The position numbers were made by a program, and so were the translations under genes. From assembly GCA_035934995.1 (NCBI GenBank), contig DASYXI010000024.1, positions 1-64,000 on the forward strand: a DNA stretch of 64,000 bases, given 5' to 3'. The DNA comes from REEB95 sp035934995 (GTDB lineage Bacteria; Pseudomonadota; Alphaproteobacteria; ATCC43930; CGMCC-115725). The notes beneath the pieces were generated by a model. It saw only the letters and a program-made list of their open reading frames with translations, had not been told where the DNA came from and made no database searches. Shown here piece by piece: positions 34,960 to 43,364 of this stretch (positions within the stretch are counted from its first letter, which is position 1; each line of letters opens with the position of its first letter).

Positions 34960-35979
34960 ATGGCGAAGCCGAAGGCCTTCATCACCGGTATTACGGGGAT
35001 GGTCGGCTCGCATCTGGCTGAATTCCTGATCGCCAACACCGATTGGGACATCGACGGCCTGATCCGGTGGCGCAGCCCGCTCGACAACATCGAAAGCCTC
35101 ATCCCGCGCATCAACAAGGGCGACCGCGTACGACTGCTCTATGGCGATCTACGCGACACGCTCTCGATCCAAGAGGCGGTTCGGCGCTCCACGCCCGATT
35201 ATGTCTTCCACCTTGCGGCGCAGAGCTTCCCACGAACGAGCTTCGAGGCGCCGCTCGATACCTACGACACCAATATCCAGGGGACAGCGCGTGTGCTCGA
35301 TGCGCTCCGCGTCAACAAGAAGGATGTGGTCATCCACGTTTGCGCCTCGTCCGAAGTGTTCGGCCGCGTGCCGAAAGAAAAACTACCGATCAATGAGGAA
35401 TGCACCTTCCATCCGGCATCGCCTTATGCGGTGTCCAAAGTCGGCACGGACTTGATCGGGCGCTTCTATGCCGAGGCCTACGGCATGACGGTAATGACCA
35501 CCCGCATGTTTACGCACACCGGGCCTCGACGCGGCGATGTCTTTGCCGAATCGACATTTGCGAAGCAGATTGCTCTCATCGAAGCAGGCTTAATTCCGCC
35601 GGTCGTGCAAGTCGGCAATCTCGATTCTCTCCGTACCGTCGCCGATGTCCGCGACGCGGTACGCGCCTATTACATGCTGGTGACGGTAAAGCCGATCCCG
35701 GGCGCCTATTACAACATCGGCGGCACGCACAGCTTGAAGGTCGGCGAAATCCTCGACGCGTTGCTGGCGCTATCGCCGCGGAAGAAGGACATTAAAATTG
35801 AAATCGATCCGGAACGACTGCGGCCGATCGATGCCGACCTGCAAGTCCCCGATACCGCCAAGTTCACCAAGCATACGGGCTGGAAGCCGACGGTTCCCTT
35901 CGATCAGACCATCCGCGATTTGCTCGACTATTGGCGCATGCGGGTGAAGCGCGAAGGCGATCGGTTCCTGCGGCGCTAG
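34960..35979 (+). CDS. GDP-mannose 4,6-dehydratase-like enzyme
   Basis: The protein has 339 residues. The NAD(P) loop is 'FITGITGMVGSHLAEFL', and the catalytic set is Ser130/131-Glu132 in 'CASSEVFG' plus Tyr156 and Lys160 in 'SPYAVSKVGTDLIGRFYAEA'. 'MTTRMFTHTGPRRGDVFAES' matches the nucleotide-binding region of GMD. It would make a GDP-4-keto-6-deoxy sugar, the substrate of the enzyme just upstream. The real substrate may be GDP-heptose rather than GDP-mannose, since the next gene makes GDP-heptose. Confidence 0.88.
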   Translation: MAKPKAFITGITGMVGSHLAEFLIANTDWDIDGLIRWRSPLDNIESLIPRINKGDRVRLLYGDLRDTLSIQEAVRRSTPDYVFHLAAQSFPRTSFEAPLDTYDTNIQGTARVLDALRVNKKDVVIHVCASSEVFGRVPKEKLPINEECTFHPASPYAVSKVGTDLIGRFYAEAYGMTVMTTRMFTHTGPRRGDVFAESTFAKQIALIEAGLIPPVVQVGNLDSLRTVADVRDAVRAYYMLVTVKPIPGAYYNIGGTHSLKVGEILDALLALSPRKKDIKIEIDPERLRPIDADLQVPDTAKFTKHTGWKPTVPFDQTIRDLLDYWRMRVKREGDRFLRR

Positions 35980-35989
35980 CGGCGCGGTC

Positions 35990-37177
35990 ATGCAGGCGGT
36001 CATCCTCGGCGGCGGCAAGGGCACGCGCCTCGCCGCGACCGGGCCGAAACCCCTGATCGAAGCCGGCGGCAAACCATTCCTGGTATATCTGCTCGCCGAG
36101 CTGCGCCGTTTCGGAATCATCGACGCCGTCATCCTCACCGGACCGTTCGCTGACACCTATCGCGCATGCCTCGGCGACGGTAGCCGATTGGGTGTCCAGC
36201 TAAGCTACGTTCCCGAACCGACGCCGGCCGGTACCGGCGGCGCGTTGACCTATGCCGCGTCGCACCTTGCGGCTGAATTTCTGCTGCTCAACGGCGATTC
36301 GTATTTCGACATCAACCTGCTGGATTTGATGACGCGGCGCTTCTCGCCGGATTGGCTCATCGGCCTGGCGCTACGCGAAATCGACGACGCCGCGCGTTAT
36401 GGTGCGGTCGGCTTGGTTGGCGACAATGTCTCTTCCTTCGGCGAAAAAGCGGCCGCCGGCCGCGGCCTGATCAACGCCGGAATTTATCGGCTGCGCCGTG
36501 AGCTGTTGACCGATCTCGGCCCGGCGCCGGTGTCGCTCGAGCACGACGTGATCCCAGGATTGGTTGCACGGGGCCGCGTCCGTGGCGCGGTTTATAGCGG
36601 ACATTTCATAGACATCGGTATACCGGCAGACCTTGCGCGCGCCCAGACATTGATGCCGTCGTGGGAGCGGCGGCCGACGGCCTTTCTCGACCGCGACGGC
36701 GTGCTCAATCGCGACCACGGCTACGTGCATCGAAGCGAAGATTTCGAGTGGCTGCCAGGTGCTCGCGAAGCGATCAAGCACTTGAACGACGCCGGCTATT
36801 TGGCGGTCGTCGTGTCGAACCAGGCCGGCATCGCGCGCGGATTATATGCGCCGGCGGACGTTGAAAGGCTGCATCGCTGGATCAATGCCGAGCTTGCGAA
36901 GGTGGGTGCGCACGTCGACGCGTTCTACTATTGCCCGCACCATCCGACGGAGGGCAAAGGCGAATATCGCCGCGTCTGCGATTGCCGCAAGCCGGCAGCC
37001 GGCATGCTGCTGCAGGCGATCCGCGAATGGCCGATCGATCCGACGCGCAGCTTCATGGTTGGCGACAAGGAAATCGATATGCAGGCCGCGGCGGCAGCCG
37101 GCATCCGCGGCGTGCGGTATTCCGGCGGCAACCTCGACGCGTTGGTCGACGCGGCAATCGCCGATGCGGGCCGATGA
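35990..37177 (+). CDS. HddC–GmhB fusion: heptose-1-phosphate guanylyltransferase and bisphosphatase
   Basis: The protein has 395 residues. Residues 1–222 are a nucleotidyltransferase: 'MQAVILGGGKGTRLA' and 'LLLNGDSYFDIN'. From about 228 it is a HAD phosphatase of the GmhB/histidinol-phosphatase type, with Asp234-x-Asp236 in 'AFLDRDGVLNRDHGYVH' and a zinc site of Cys315, His317, Cys330 and Cys332. GmhB removes the 7-phosphate of heptose 1,7-bisphosphate and HddC then adds GMP. Together with HddA these give GDP-D-glycero-alpha-D-manno-heptose. Confidence 0.9.
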   Translation: MQAVILGGGKGTRLAATGPKPLIEAGGKPFLVYLLAELRRFGIIDAVILTGPFADTYRACLGDGSRLGVQLSYVPEPTPAGTGGALTYAASHLAAEFLLLNGDSYFDINLLDLMTRRFSPDWLIGLALREIDDAARYGAVGLVGDNVSSFGEKAAAGRGLINAGIYRLRRELLTDLGPAPVSLEHDVIPGLVARGRVRGAVYSGHFIDIGIPADLARAQTLMPSWERRPTAFLDRDGVLNRDHGYVHRSEDFEWLPGAREAIKHLNDAGYLAVVVSNQAGIARGLYAPADVERLHRWINAELAKVGAHVDAFYYCPHHPTEGKGEYRRVCDCRKPAAGMLLQAIREWPIDPTRSFMVGDKEIDMQAAAAAGIRGVRYSGGNLDALVDAAIADAGR

Positions 37178-37941
37178 CCGAGCATCGGACGTGCGCCTTA
37201 AACGACGAATATTTGCTGGCGCACGCGCTTTCGGGAACGCCGCCCGCGCCCGTCGTGCTCGATTTCGGTTGCGGGCAAGGCGGCCTCGTCGCGCTCGGGC
37301 TGGCGCGCGGCGTCGATATTTACGGCACGGATACGTTTACCGGCAATTACGAGAGCTGGTTGCAAGCCTTGCCGGCAGGACTTAGCGGACGCATCCGCAT
37401 CATCGAGAACGGACGCATCCCGTTTAGCGATCGTACGTTCGACATCGTGGTCTCGAACCAGGTGTTCGAGCATATGCCGGCGCCGCGTCCCGCATTGGCG
37501 GAGATCGCGCGTGTTCTCAAACCCGGTGGAGAATTCATTGCAATTTTTCCCCACGCCGGTGTCTGGTTCGAAGGCCATGTCGGCCTCTATTTTGCGCATT
37601 GGCTGGCGCGGTGGCCGCGACTGCAACGCGCCTATCTACAATGCAGCCATAAGGCCGGCTTCGGCTATTATCGGGAATCCGCCGGCGTTGCCGGTTGGGC
37701 GCACATTCTGAAGGAGGTGGTGTTCTACCACCGCCGACGAGATATCGAGGCGTGGTGGTTGGAGATCTTCGGCAGCCTGCCAGAATCCTTAGCGGACGAT
37801 TGGATGGCCTTTCGCATCGCGGCATCGCCGCGGCTTCGGTGGCTCGCGCCGTTGGCAAGGTCACGCTGGCTTGCAGCACCTCTGGCGCAGATTTGTCATC
37901 GGCGCGCCGGCTTGGTTATCGCCACAATCAAGCGGTCCTGA
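37174..37941 (+). CDS. Class I SAM-dependent methyltransferase
   Basis: The protein has 255 residues. Its ATG overlaps the stop of the fusion gene by four bases. SAM motifs are 'VVLDFGCGQGGLVALGLARG', 'IYGTDTF', 'FDIVVSNQVFEHMPAPRPAL' and 'VLKPGGEFIAIFP' (methyltransferase-11 type). The C-terminus is basic with tryptophans and may touch membrane. It ends the plus-strand sugar operon. Confidence 0.86.
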   Translation: MTEHRTCALNDEYLLAHALSGTPPAPVVLDFGCGQGGLVALGLARGVDIYGTDTFTGNYESWLQALPAGLSGRIRIIENGRIPFSDRTFDIVVSNQVFEHMPAPRPALAEIARVLKPGGEFIAIFPHAGVWFEGHVGLYFAHWLARWPRLQRAYLQCSHKAGFGYYRESAGVAGWAHILKEVVFYHRRRDIEAWWLEIFGSLPESLADDWMAFRIAASPRLRWLAPLARSRWLAAPLAQICHRRAGLVIATIKRS

Positions 37942-37973
37942 CCACTGAACGGTGTCCGGCGTTGGTATGGCGT

Positions 37974-38150
37974 ATGACGCGGCAAAGGCAACGGGCACGA
38001 TGTTCGCTGGCGGCGATCAGCTCGCTGCTGCTTCTTGCCGGCTGCGGCATGATGGACACGGTCGAGGAAAAGACGCTGGACACAAAAATGGTCGGCGGCA
38101 CGACGAGCTACATCGGTCATAGCGTCAAATTGACACCAAGCAACCCCTGA
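37974..38150 (+). CDS. Small lipoprotein
   Basis: The ORF has 58 residues from ATG 37974. After a basic start, 'SLAAISSLLLLAGC' ends in the lipobox Cys24, giving a mature lipoprotein of 35 residues ('GMMDTVEEKTLDTKMVGGTT'). It lies 32 bases after the methyltransferase. Its role is unknown. Confidence 0.7.
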   Translation: MTRQRQRARCSLAAISSLLLLAGCGMMDTVEEKTLDTKMVGGTTSYIGHSVKLTPSNP

Positions 38151-38175
38151 AAAACGTTTTCAAACCGCCGCACTG

Positions 38176-38388
38176 CTATGCTGCAGGGCGCGACAGTTTT
38201 ATTTCGATTTCGCGCTCCTGGCGATGGAGCTCAGCTGAAGCAACAACCGGGACGCGAGCGCACCGCTCATCTCCGAATAGCCATCGCCGCAGCAGTCGTC
38301 CGACGATGCACACCAACACCACTGGCGCCATCCAAACCCAGGCAATATCGCTAAGCACAATCTGATGGCCGATGATCCAATGCGTCAT
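38176..38388 (-). CDS. Small single-helix membrane protein, uncertain
   Basis: The protein has 70 residues with one hydrophobic segment ('IAWVWMAPVVLVCIVGRLLR', about residues 14–33) and a charged cytoplasmic-type tail. It is convergent with the lipoprotein gene. The upstream gap to 38514 is AT-rich. No family is recognised. Confidence 0.4.
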   Translation of the reverse strand: MTHWIIGHQIVLSDIAWVWMAPVVLVCIVGRLLRRWLFGDERCARVPVVASAELHRQEREIEIKLSRPAA

Positions 38389-38514
38389 GCCTGAGATATA
38401 ACACGAAGAGTTATTGTTAAAACGTTAAATTCATTATGAAATCTTGTCACAGCAGCTCCCCTCGTCATTCTGTAGGTGAGCGGCTCGTCCACCACATTCT
38501 TTAGATGGCTTTCT

Positions 38515-39636
38515 TTAGGTAACCATCTTTTCCACCGCCGCGATCACACGCGCGACGTCCGCTGCAGCCAGTTCCGGAAACATCGGCAGGCTGAGCACCT
38601 CGCGCGCGGCGCGCTCACTTTCACCGAGGCCGCCTGGATCGAGGCCGACGCGGCCACGATAGGCGGGCTGCAAATGCACCGGCACCGGATAATGGATCGC
38701 GGAGCCAATGCCGGCGCGGTCGAGTGCTGCCTGCAAGGCATCGCGCCGTGGCACCCGGATGACATATTGGTGAAAGACATGCGTCGCACCAGCGCGACGC
38801 ACCGGCAGGCCGAGACCCGCCTTAGCAAGCTCGCGATCGTAGCGCGCCGCGATCGACGCGCGCCGCGCATTGGCGCGGTCGAGCGTCGGCAGCTTGACGC
38901 GCAGCACCGCAGCCTGAATCGGATCGAGCCGCGTATTCATTCCTGGCATGGCGCTGACATACCGGTCGCCCCAGCCGTATTCGCGTAACGCACGTAGCCG
39001 TAGCGCAAGTTCATTGTCGCTGGTGAGCACTGCGCCGCCATCGCCGACGGCGCCGAGATTCTTGGTCGGATAGAAGCTGAAGCAGGCAACATCGCCGAAG
39101 CTGCCGAGCCGCTTGTTGTCGAGCGTCGCGCCATGGCTCTGAGCGCAATCCTCAATCACCTTGGCGCCGTGTCGCCGCGCCAGTGGCAGCAGCGCACGGA
39201 GATCGGCGGTTTGGCCGTAGAGATGAACGACGATTACCGCACCGATCCGCTCACGGGTCAGAGCGCGCTCGAGTGCTTTCGGGGCCAACGTGTAAGTAGC
39301 GGGATCGATGTCGAGCAGCAGCGGCTTGAAGCCGGCGAGCTCGATCGCGGCGACCGTCGCAACCGCGGTATGCGAAACCGTGGCGACTGTCGCGCCCAAT
39401 GGCAGTCCAAGGGACCGTAGCGCCAGTACCAATGCATCAGTACCAGAGCCAACACCGACTGCATGGCGGCAGCCGATATAGGCGGCAAATTCGCACTCGA
39501 AGGCTTCGACTTCTGGGCCTAGGACGTAACGGCCGCTCGCTAGCACCCGGGCAATCGCGCGATCGATGCGCCCGCGTGCCGCGCGATAGGCCGCGAGCGG
39601 CGCCGCCTGGTGAATGGGTTTACCTCGGTTCACCAT
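38515..39636 (-). CDS. DegT/DnrJ-family sugar aminotransferase
   Basis: The protein has 373 residues. Unlike the 3-dehydratase at 33661, it keeps the PLP lysine (Lys192) in 'SFYPTKNLGAVGDGGAVLT'. 'VGSGTDALVLALRSLGLP' and 'VIEDCAQSHGATLDNKRLGS' are typical of nucleotide-sugar 3- or 4-transaminases. Its start is three bases from the end of the upstream epimerase, so the two form an operon. It should make an amino sugar. Confidence 0.9.
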   Translation of the reverse strand: MVNRGKPIHQAAPLAAYRAARGRIDRAIARVLASGRYVLGPEVEAFECEFAAYIGCRHAVGVGSGTDALVLALRSLGLPLGATVATVSHTAVATVAAIELAGFKPLLLDIDPATYTLAPKALERALTRERIGAVIVVHLYGQTADLRALLPLARRHGAKVIEDCAQSHGATLDNKRLGSFGDVACFSFYPTKNLGAVGDGGAVLTSDNELALRLRALREYGWGDRYVSAMPGMNTRLDPIQAAVLRVKLPTLDRANARRASIAARYDRELAKAGLGLPVRRAGATHVFHQYVIRVPRRDALQAALDRAGIGSAIHYPVPVHLQPAYRGRVGLDPGGLGESERAAREVLSLPMFPELAAADVARVIAAVEKMVT

Positions 39637-39639
39637 CGC

Positions 39640-40629
39640 TCAGACATAGGGCGCGAGATTGCCGCGGAAATAAGCAAGTGTCCGCGCCAGTCCGTCTTTG
39701 AGGACAACGCGCTGCTTCCAGCGAGTGATGCGACGGAATTGCCGGTCGTCCGCATGGTAATTGCCGATGTCGATGCGCTTGCGTTCCGCCGGGAACGGCT
39801 CGATCAAATAACCGCCGCCGCCATGCGCAGCCACGAGCGCGTCTGCCAATCGCTTCAGTGCGATGCGTCGGCCGCCGATATTGAAGACCCCGACGGCCTT
39901 TGGATTCACGGCGGCAATGAGCAAGGCGTCGACCGCGTCGTCGACATATGTCAGATCGCGCAGCTGCTCGCCCTGCCACACCTCGAAGCGGCGGCCTTCT
40001 AGAACCGCCCGCACCCAAGCGCCAAGGAACGTCTGCCGCGCGTCCTTGATGCGCATACGCGGACCGTAGGTATTGGTCAACCGCAGCACCGACGACCGGA
40101 CGCCGTACAAATCACGATAGAGCGTGTGATAGGCCTCGGCCGCTAGCTTATGGATGCCGTTGACGTCGACCGGCGCAAGCGGATGACGTTCGTCCACGGG
40201 CAAATAGTTCGGCTTGCCGTAAACCTGCCTCGTCGACGCGAAGACGATTCCGATCTGTGGCGCCGCCTTGCGGCAGGCTTCGAGCAGGCGCAACGCCACA
40301 CGACAGTTCAGGTCCAAATCATCAAAGGGCGCATCCATCGAGCCCTGATGACTGGTTTGCGCCGCGAGGTTGAAGAGATATTGGCGGTCGGCGACGAACG
40401 GCGCGGCGTCCGCCGTGCGCAGATCGGCGATTTTGACCGCGATGCGTCCCTGCGCGCCGTCGAGATTGTGCTGGTTACCGCCGAGCCCGAGCAGCAGCGC
40501 ATCGACCACCAGCACGTCGGCGCCAAGCGCGCCGAGCCGCCGCGCCAGATTCGAACCGATGAAGCCGAGGCCGCCCGCAACGGTTACGCGCGCGCCGGCA
40601 TACGCGGCGCGCAGCGCCTTGTCGGTCAT
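39640..40629 (-). CDS. NAD-dependent sugar epimerase/dehydratase of the 'VNGIHK' subfamily
   Basis: The protein has 329 residues from ATG 40629. The loop 'TVAGGLGFIGSNLARRLGAL' binds NAD. 'VFASTRQVYGKP' holds the catalytic Ser/Thr, but the Tyr of Y-x3-K is Asn157 in 'VDVNGIHKLAAEAYH'. I recall a conserved subfamily with V-N-G-I-N-K here, so this is probably not damage. 'LRLTNTYGPRMR' follows. It likely makes the keto-sugar aminated by the downstream enzyme. Confidence 0.83.
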   Translation of the reverse strand: MTDKALRAAYAGARVTVAGGLGFIGSNLARRLGALGADVLVVDALLLGLGGNQHNLDGAQGRIAVKIADLRTADAAPFVADRQYLFNLAAQTSHQGSMDAPFDDLDLNCRVALRLLEACRKAAPQIGIVFASTRQVYGKPNYLPVDERHPLAPVDVNGIHKLAAEAYHTLYRDLYGVRSSVLRLTNTYGPRMRIKDARQTFLGAWVRAVLEGRRFEVWQGEQLRDLTYVDDAVDALLIAAVNPKAVGVFNIGGRRIALKRLADALVAAHGGGGYLIEPFPAERKRIDIGNYHADDRQFRRITRWKQRVVLKDGLARTLAYFRGNLAPYV

Positions 40630-40779
40630 CGGTCGCGTCCGGCTGCGGCGAAAGACGGCGTCATGGCCGGGATGTTTGCCGAGCCGTGCTTGCGGCGCAA
40701 GCTCGTCCTGCGCGGCGGGAGCCGGATATGGCGCGTTCCGCCATGGCAACCTATAAACCGGACTCCGATGGGAGGACTC

Positions 40780-41661
40780 GTGAATACCTGCCCGCCGCCT
40801 GATCCGGCACCAAAGAAGCCGAAATTCGCGATGCCGGCCGACGCCTGCGATGCGCACTGCCACGTCTTCGGCCCGACGTGGATATTTCCCTATGCCGCCG
40901 ACCGCGCCTATACGCCGCCCGATGCGCCGAAGGAGACCCTCGTGGCGATGCACCGCTTCCTCGGCATCGAGCGCGCGGTGATCGTGCAGGCAAGCTGCCA
41001 CGGCGCCGACAATCGCGCGACACTCGACGCCATCGACGCCAGCGATGGCCGCCTTCGGGGTGTCGCCATCGTCGACGAGACATTCGATGACCGGGTGTTC
41101 GCTGCGCTGCACGGCGGTGGCATCCGCGGCGTGCGTTTCAATTTCGTGCAGCATCTCGGCGGCCGGCCTGATCCGAAGCTCTTTCAACGCACGGTCGCGC
41201 GGCTTAAGGATCTCGGCTGGCATCTGGTGTTACATCTCGACGCCAAAGACATTGCCGAGCTCACGCCAACGATCCGCGCGCTGCCGGTGCCGTTCGTCAT
41301 CGACCATATGGGCCGCGTGAAGGCCGGCGACGGGCTCGATCAGCCCGCCTTTAAAGCGTTACTTGAACTGATGAAGCTTGAAACCGCGTGGGTCAAGGTC
41401 TGTGGCTCGGAACGTGTGTCGAGCGCCGGGCCGCCATTCACCGACGCGGTGCCGTTCGCCCAGGCGCTGGTCAAGGCCGCACCCGAGCGCGTGTTGTGGG
41501 GCACCGACTGGCCGCATCCAAATATCGCCAAACTCATTCCCAACGACGGCGATCTAGTCGACCTTGTGCCGCTGATCGCACCGGATGAAACTCATCGCCG
41601 CAAGCTCTTGGTCGAAAACCCGGCGCGGCTTTACGACTTCCGCGAGGCAAAGCAGGCATGA
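40780..41661 (+). CDS. 2-pyrone-4,6-dicarboxylate hydrolase-like amidohydrolase
   Basis: The protein has 293 residues from GTG 40780, chosen because GGAGG ends four bases upstream; an in-frame ATG at 40768 lacks one. It begins 'NTCPPPDPAPKKPKF' and has 'DACDAHCHVFGP' (H-x-H), 'LVLHLDAKDIAEL', 'FVIDHMGR' and 'VLWGTDWPHPN', the metal and substrate pattern of LigI in the amidohydrolase superfamily. LigI opens the lactone of 2-pyrone-4,6-dicarboxylate in the protocatechuate 4,5-cleavage route. It overlaps the next gene by four bases. Confidence 0.83.
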   Translation: MNTCPPPDPAPKKPKFAMPADACDAHCHVFGPTWIFPYAADRAYTPPDAPKETLVAMHRFLGIERAVIVQASCHGADNRATLDAIDASDGRLRGVAIVDETFDDRVFAALHGGGIRGVRFNFVQHLGGRPDPKLFQRTVARLKDLGWHLVLHLDAKDIAELTPTIRALPVPFVIDHMGRVKAGDGLDQPAFKALLELMKLETAWVKVCGSERVSSAGPPFTDAVPFAQALVKAAPERVLWGTDWPHPNIAKLIPNDGDLVDLVPLIAPDETHRRKLLVENPARLYDFREAKQA

Positions 41662-42575
41662 CGAGCAACACCCGCAGGATCGCGCTGATCGGCTTCGGCG
41701 AGGTCGGCTCGCTGTTCGCGCGTGAGCTGTTGGGCACGGGCCGGCACAGCGTCGCGGTCTACGATATACTGTTCGACACCGCGTCCGGCGCGGCCATGCA
41801 GGACCGCGCCCGTGCGCTCAAGGCCGTTTTCTGCCCGACCGCGGCAGACGCGGCCAAGGACGCGCTGGTTGTCATCTCGGCGGTGACGGCGACGTCGGCC
41901 GTCGATGTCGCGCGCGAGGCCGGCGCCTACTTGCGGCCCGGCCAGTTTTTTCTCGACATCAATTCGGTCTCGCCCGACACCAAGCGCGGCGACGAGACGC
42001 TGGTCGCCAAATCCGGCGCTGATTACGTCGAGGCGGCGGTAATGGCGCCGGTCGCGCCCTACGGCATCAAGGTGCCGATGCTTTTGGGCGGAAAACGCGC
42101 CGCTGCGCTGGCGGACATTCTCAATGATTCCGGCTTTCGCATGACCGCGGTGGCCGAAACCGTCGGCCAGGCCAGCGCCATCAAGATGTGCCGCAGTGTC
42201 TTCATCAAAGGGATCGAGGCCCTCGCGGTCGAAGGCTTTCTCGCGGCGCGGCGCTATGGCGTTGAGGACAAGGTCATCGCCTCGCTCGACGAGACCTTCC
42301 CCAGCCTCGATTGGGAAAAGCAGGCGGGCTACCTGATTTCGCGCGTGCTCGAGCATGGCCGCCGGCGCGCCGCCGAGATGCGCGAAAGCGCCGAGACCGT
42401 CACCGCGGCGGGGATCGAGCCGCTGATGACGCTCGCGACCGCACGACGTCACGATTGGCTTGCCGATCGCGTCGCCGAGACGCCGTCGCTCAAATCTATG
42501 CCGGAGGCGGCGTGGCGCGCCAGCCTCGACGTCATTCTGAAACGACTGAAACCCGCAAAAACCGCGGCTGAATAA
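41658..42575 (+). CDS. DUF1932 / 6-phosphogluconate dehydrogenase-like NAD(P) protein
   Basis: The protein has 305 residues. 'RIALIGFGEVGSLFARELLG' binds the cofactor. The DUF1932 region covers about residues 190–260 ('SAIKMCRSVFIKGIEALAVE'). This family sits in the beta-hydroxyacid dehydrogenase superfamily. Its four-base overlap with the LigI-like gene suggests a shared pathway, perhaps a hydroxy-acid step of aromatic degradation. Confidence 0.82.
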   Translation: MTSNTRRIALIGFGEVGSLFARELLGTGRHSVAVYDILFDTASGAAMQDRARALKAVFCPTAADAAKDALVVISAVTATSAVDVAREAGAYLRPGQFFLDINSVSPDTKRGDETLVAKSGADYVEAAVMAPVAPYGIKVPMLLGGKRAAALADILNDSGFRMTAVAETVGQASAIKMCRSVFIKGIEALAVEGFLAARRYGVEDKVIASLDETFPSLDWEKQAGYLISRVLEHGRRRAAEMRESAETVTAAGIEPLMTLATARRHDWLADRVAETPSLKSMPEAAWRASLDVILKRLKPAKTAAE

Positions 42576-43364
42576 TCAACAAGCGAAAATCTCCTTCAGC
42601 CGGCCGACCATTTGCCGGTGGCGCGATGCATCGGCAACGTTGACGCCCTTGCCGACGCCGAGATAGCGCTCGGCGACCTCGGGATTGTGCAGCAGATCCT
42701 TGCCGGTGCCCGCCAGCGTCACCCGACCATTCTCGATGACATAGCCACGATCCGCGATTGCCAGCGACAACCGCGCGTTCTGTTCCGACAGCAGGATGGC
42801 GCGGCCTTCCGAGCGTAAACCGGCGACGAGCCGGAAGATCTCGGTCACCAACACCGGCGCCAGGCCGAGCGACGGCTCGTCGAGCACGAGGATGCGCGGC
42901 GCGGCCATCAAGCCGCGCGCGATCGCCAGCATCTGCTGCTGGCCGCCGGAGAGGTTGCCCGCCTGCTCTTTAAGCCGCTGAAGTAGAACGGGAAATCGCT
43001 CGCAGACCCGATCGATCCGTTGCGCCATGGCGCTGTCGTCGAGGTCTTTGCGCCGGGCGTAGGCGCCGAGCCGCAGATTTTCCAGCACCGTCAGGCCGCC
43101 AAAAATCTGTCTTCCTTCCGGTACGAGCGAGACGCCAGCGAGAACCCGCGCCCGCGCGTCGAGCCGATCGATGCGCTTGCCATCGAGCGCGATCGTACCG
43201 GTGCGTAATGCCAAGAGGCCGGAGATCGTCTTGACCAAAGTCGACTTGCCGGCGCCGTTGGCGCCGACCAGCGCGACGATCTCGCCCGGCGCCACGGTGA
43301 GATCGATATCGTGGATCACGTTCGCCGTTTCATAGCCGGTGGAAACGCGGGACAATTCGAGCAT
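42576..43364 (-). CDS. livF: Branched-chain amino acid-type ABC transporter ATPase LivF
   Basis: The protein has 262 residues from ATG 43364, one base overlapping the livG stop. Walker A is 'LVGANGAGKSTLVKTISG', the signature is 'NLSGGQQQMLAIARGL' and Walker B is 'PRILVLDEPSLGLAP'. 'LVPEGRQIFGGLTVLENL' is specific to LivF. The tail after residue 235 is longer than usual. With livG, livHM and livK it makes a complete importer. Confidence 0.93.
   Translation of the reverse strand: MLELSRVSTGYETANVIHDIDLTVAPGEIVALVGANGAGKSTLVKTISGLLALRTGTIALDGKRIDRLDARARVLAGVSLVPEGRQIFGGLTVLENLRLGAYARRKDLDDSAMAQRIDRVCERFPVLLQRLKEQAGNLSGGQQQMLAIARGLMAAPRILVLDEPSLGLAPVLVTEIFRLVAGLRSEGRAILLSEQNARLSLAIADRGYVIENGRVTLAGTGKDLLHNPEVAERYLGVGKGVNVADASRHRQMVGRLKEIFAC

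Noticed and set aside
38149..38163. Short palindrome GAAAAACGTTTTC between convergent genes
   Set aside because: Too short and GC-poor to call a terminator with confidence.
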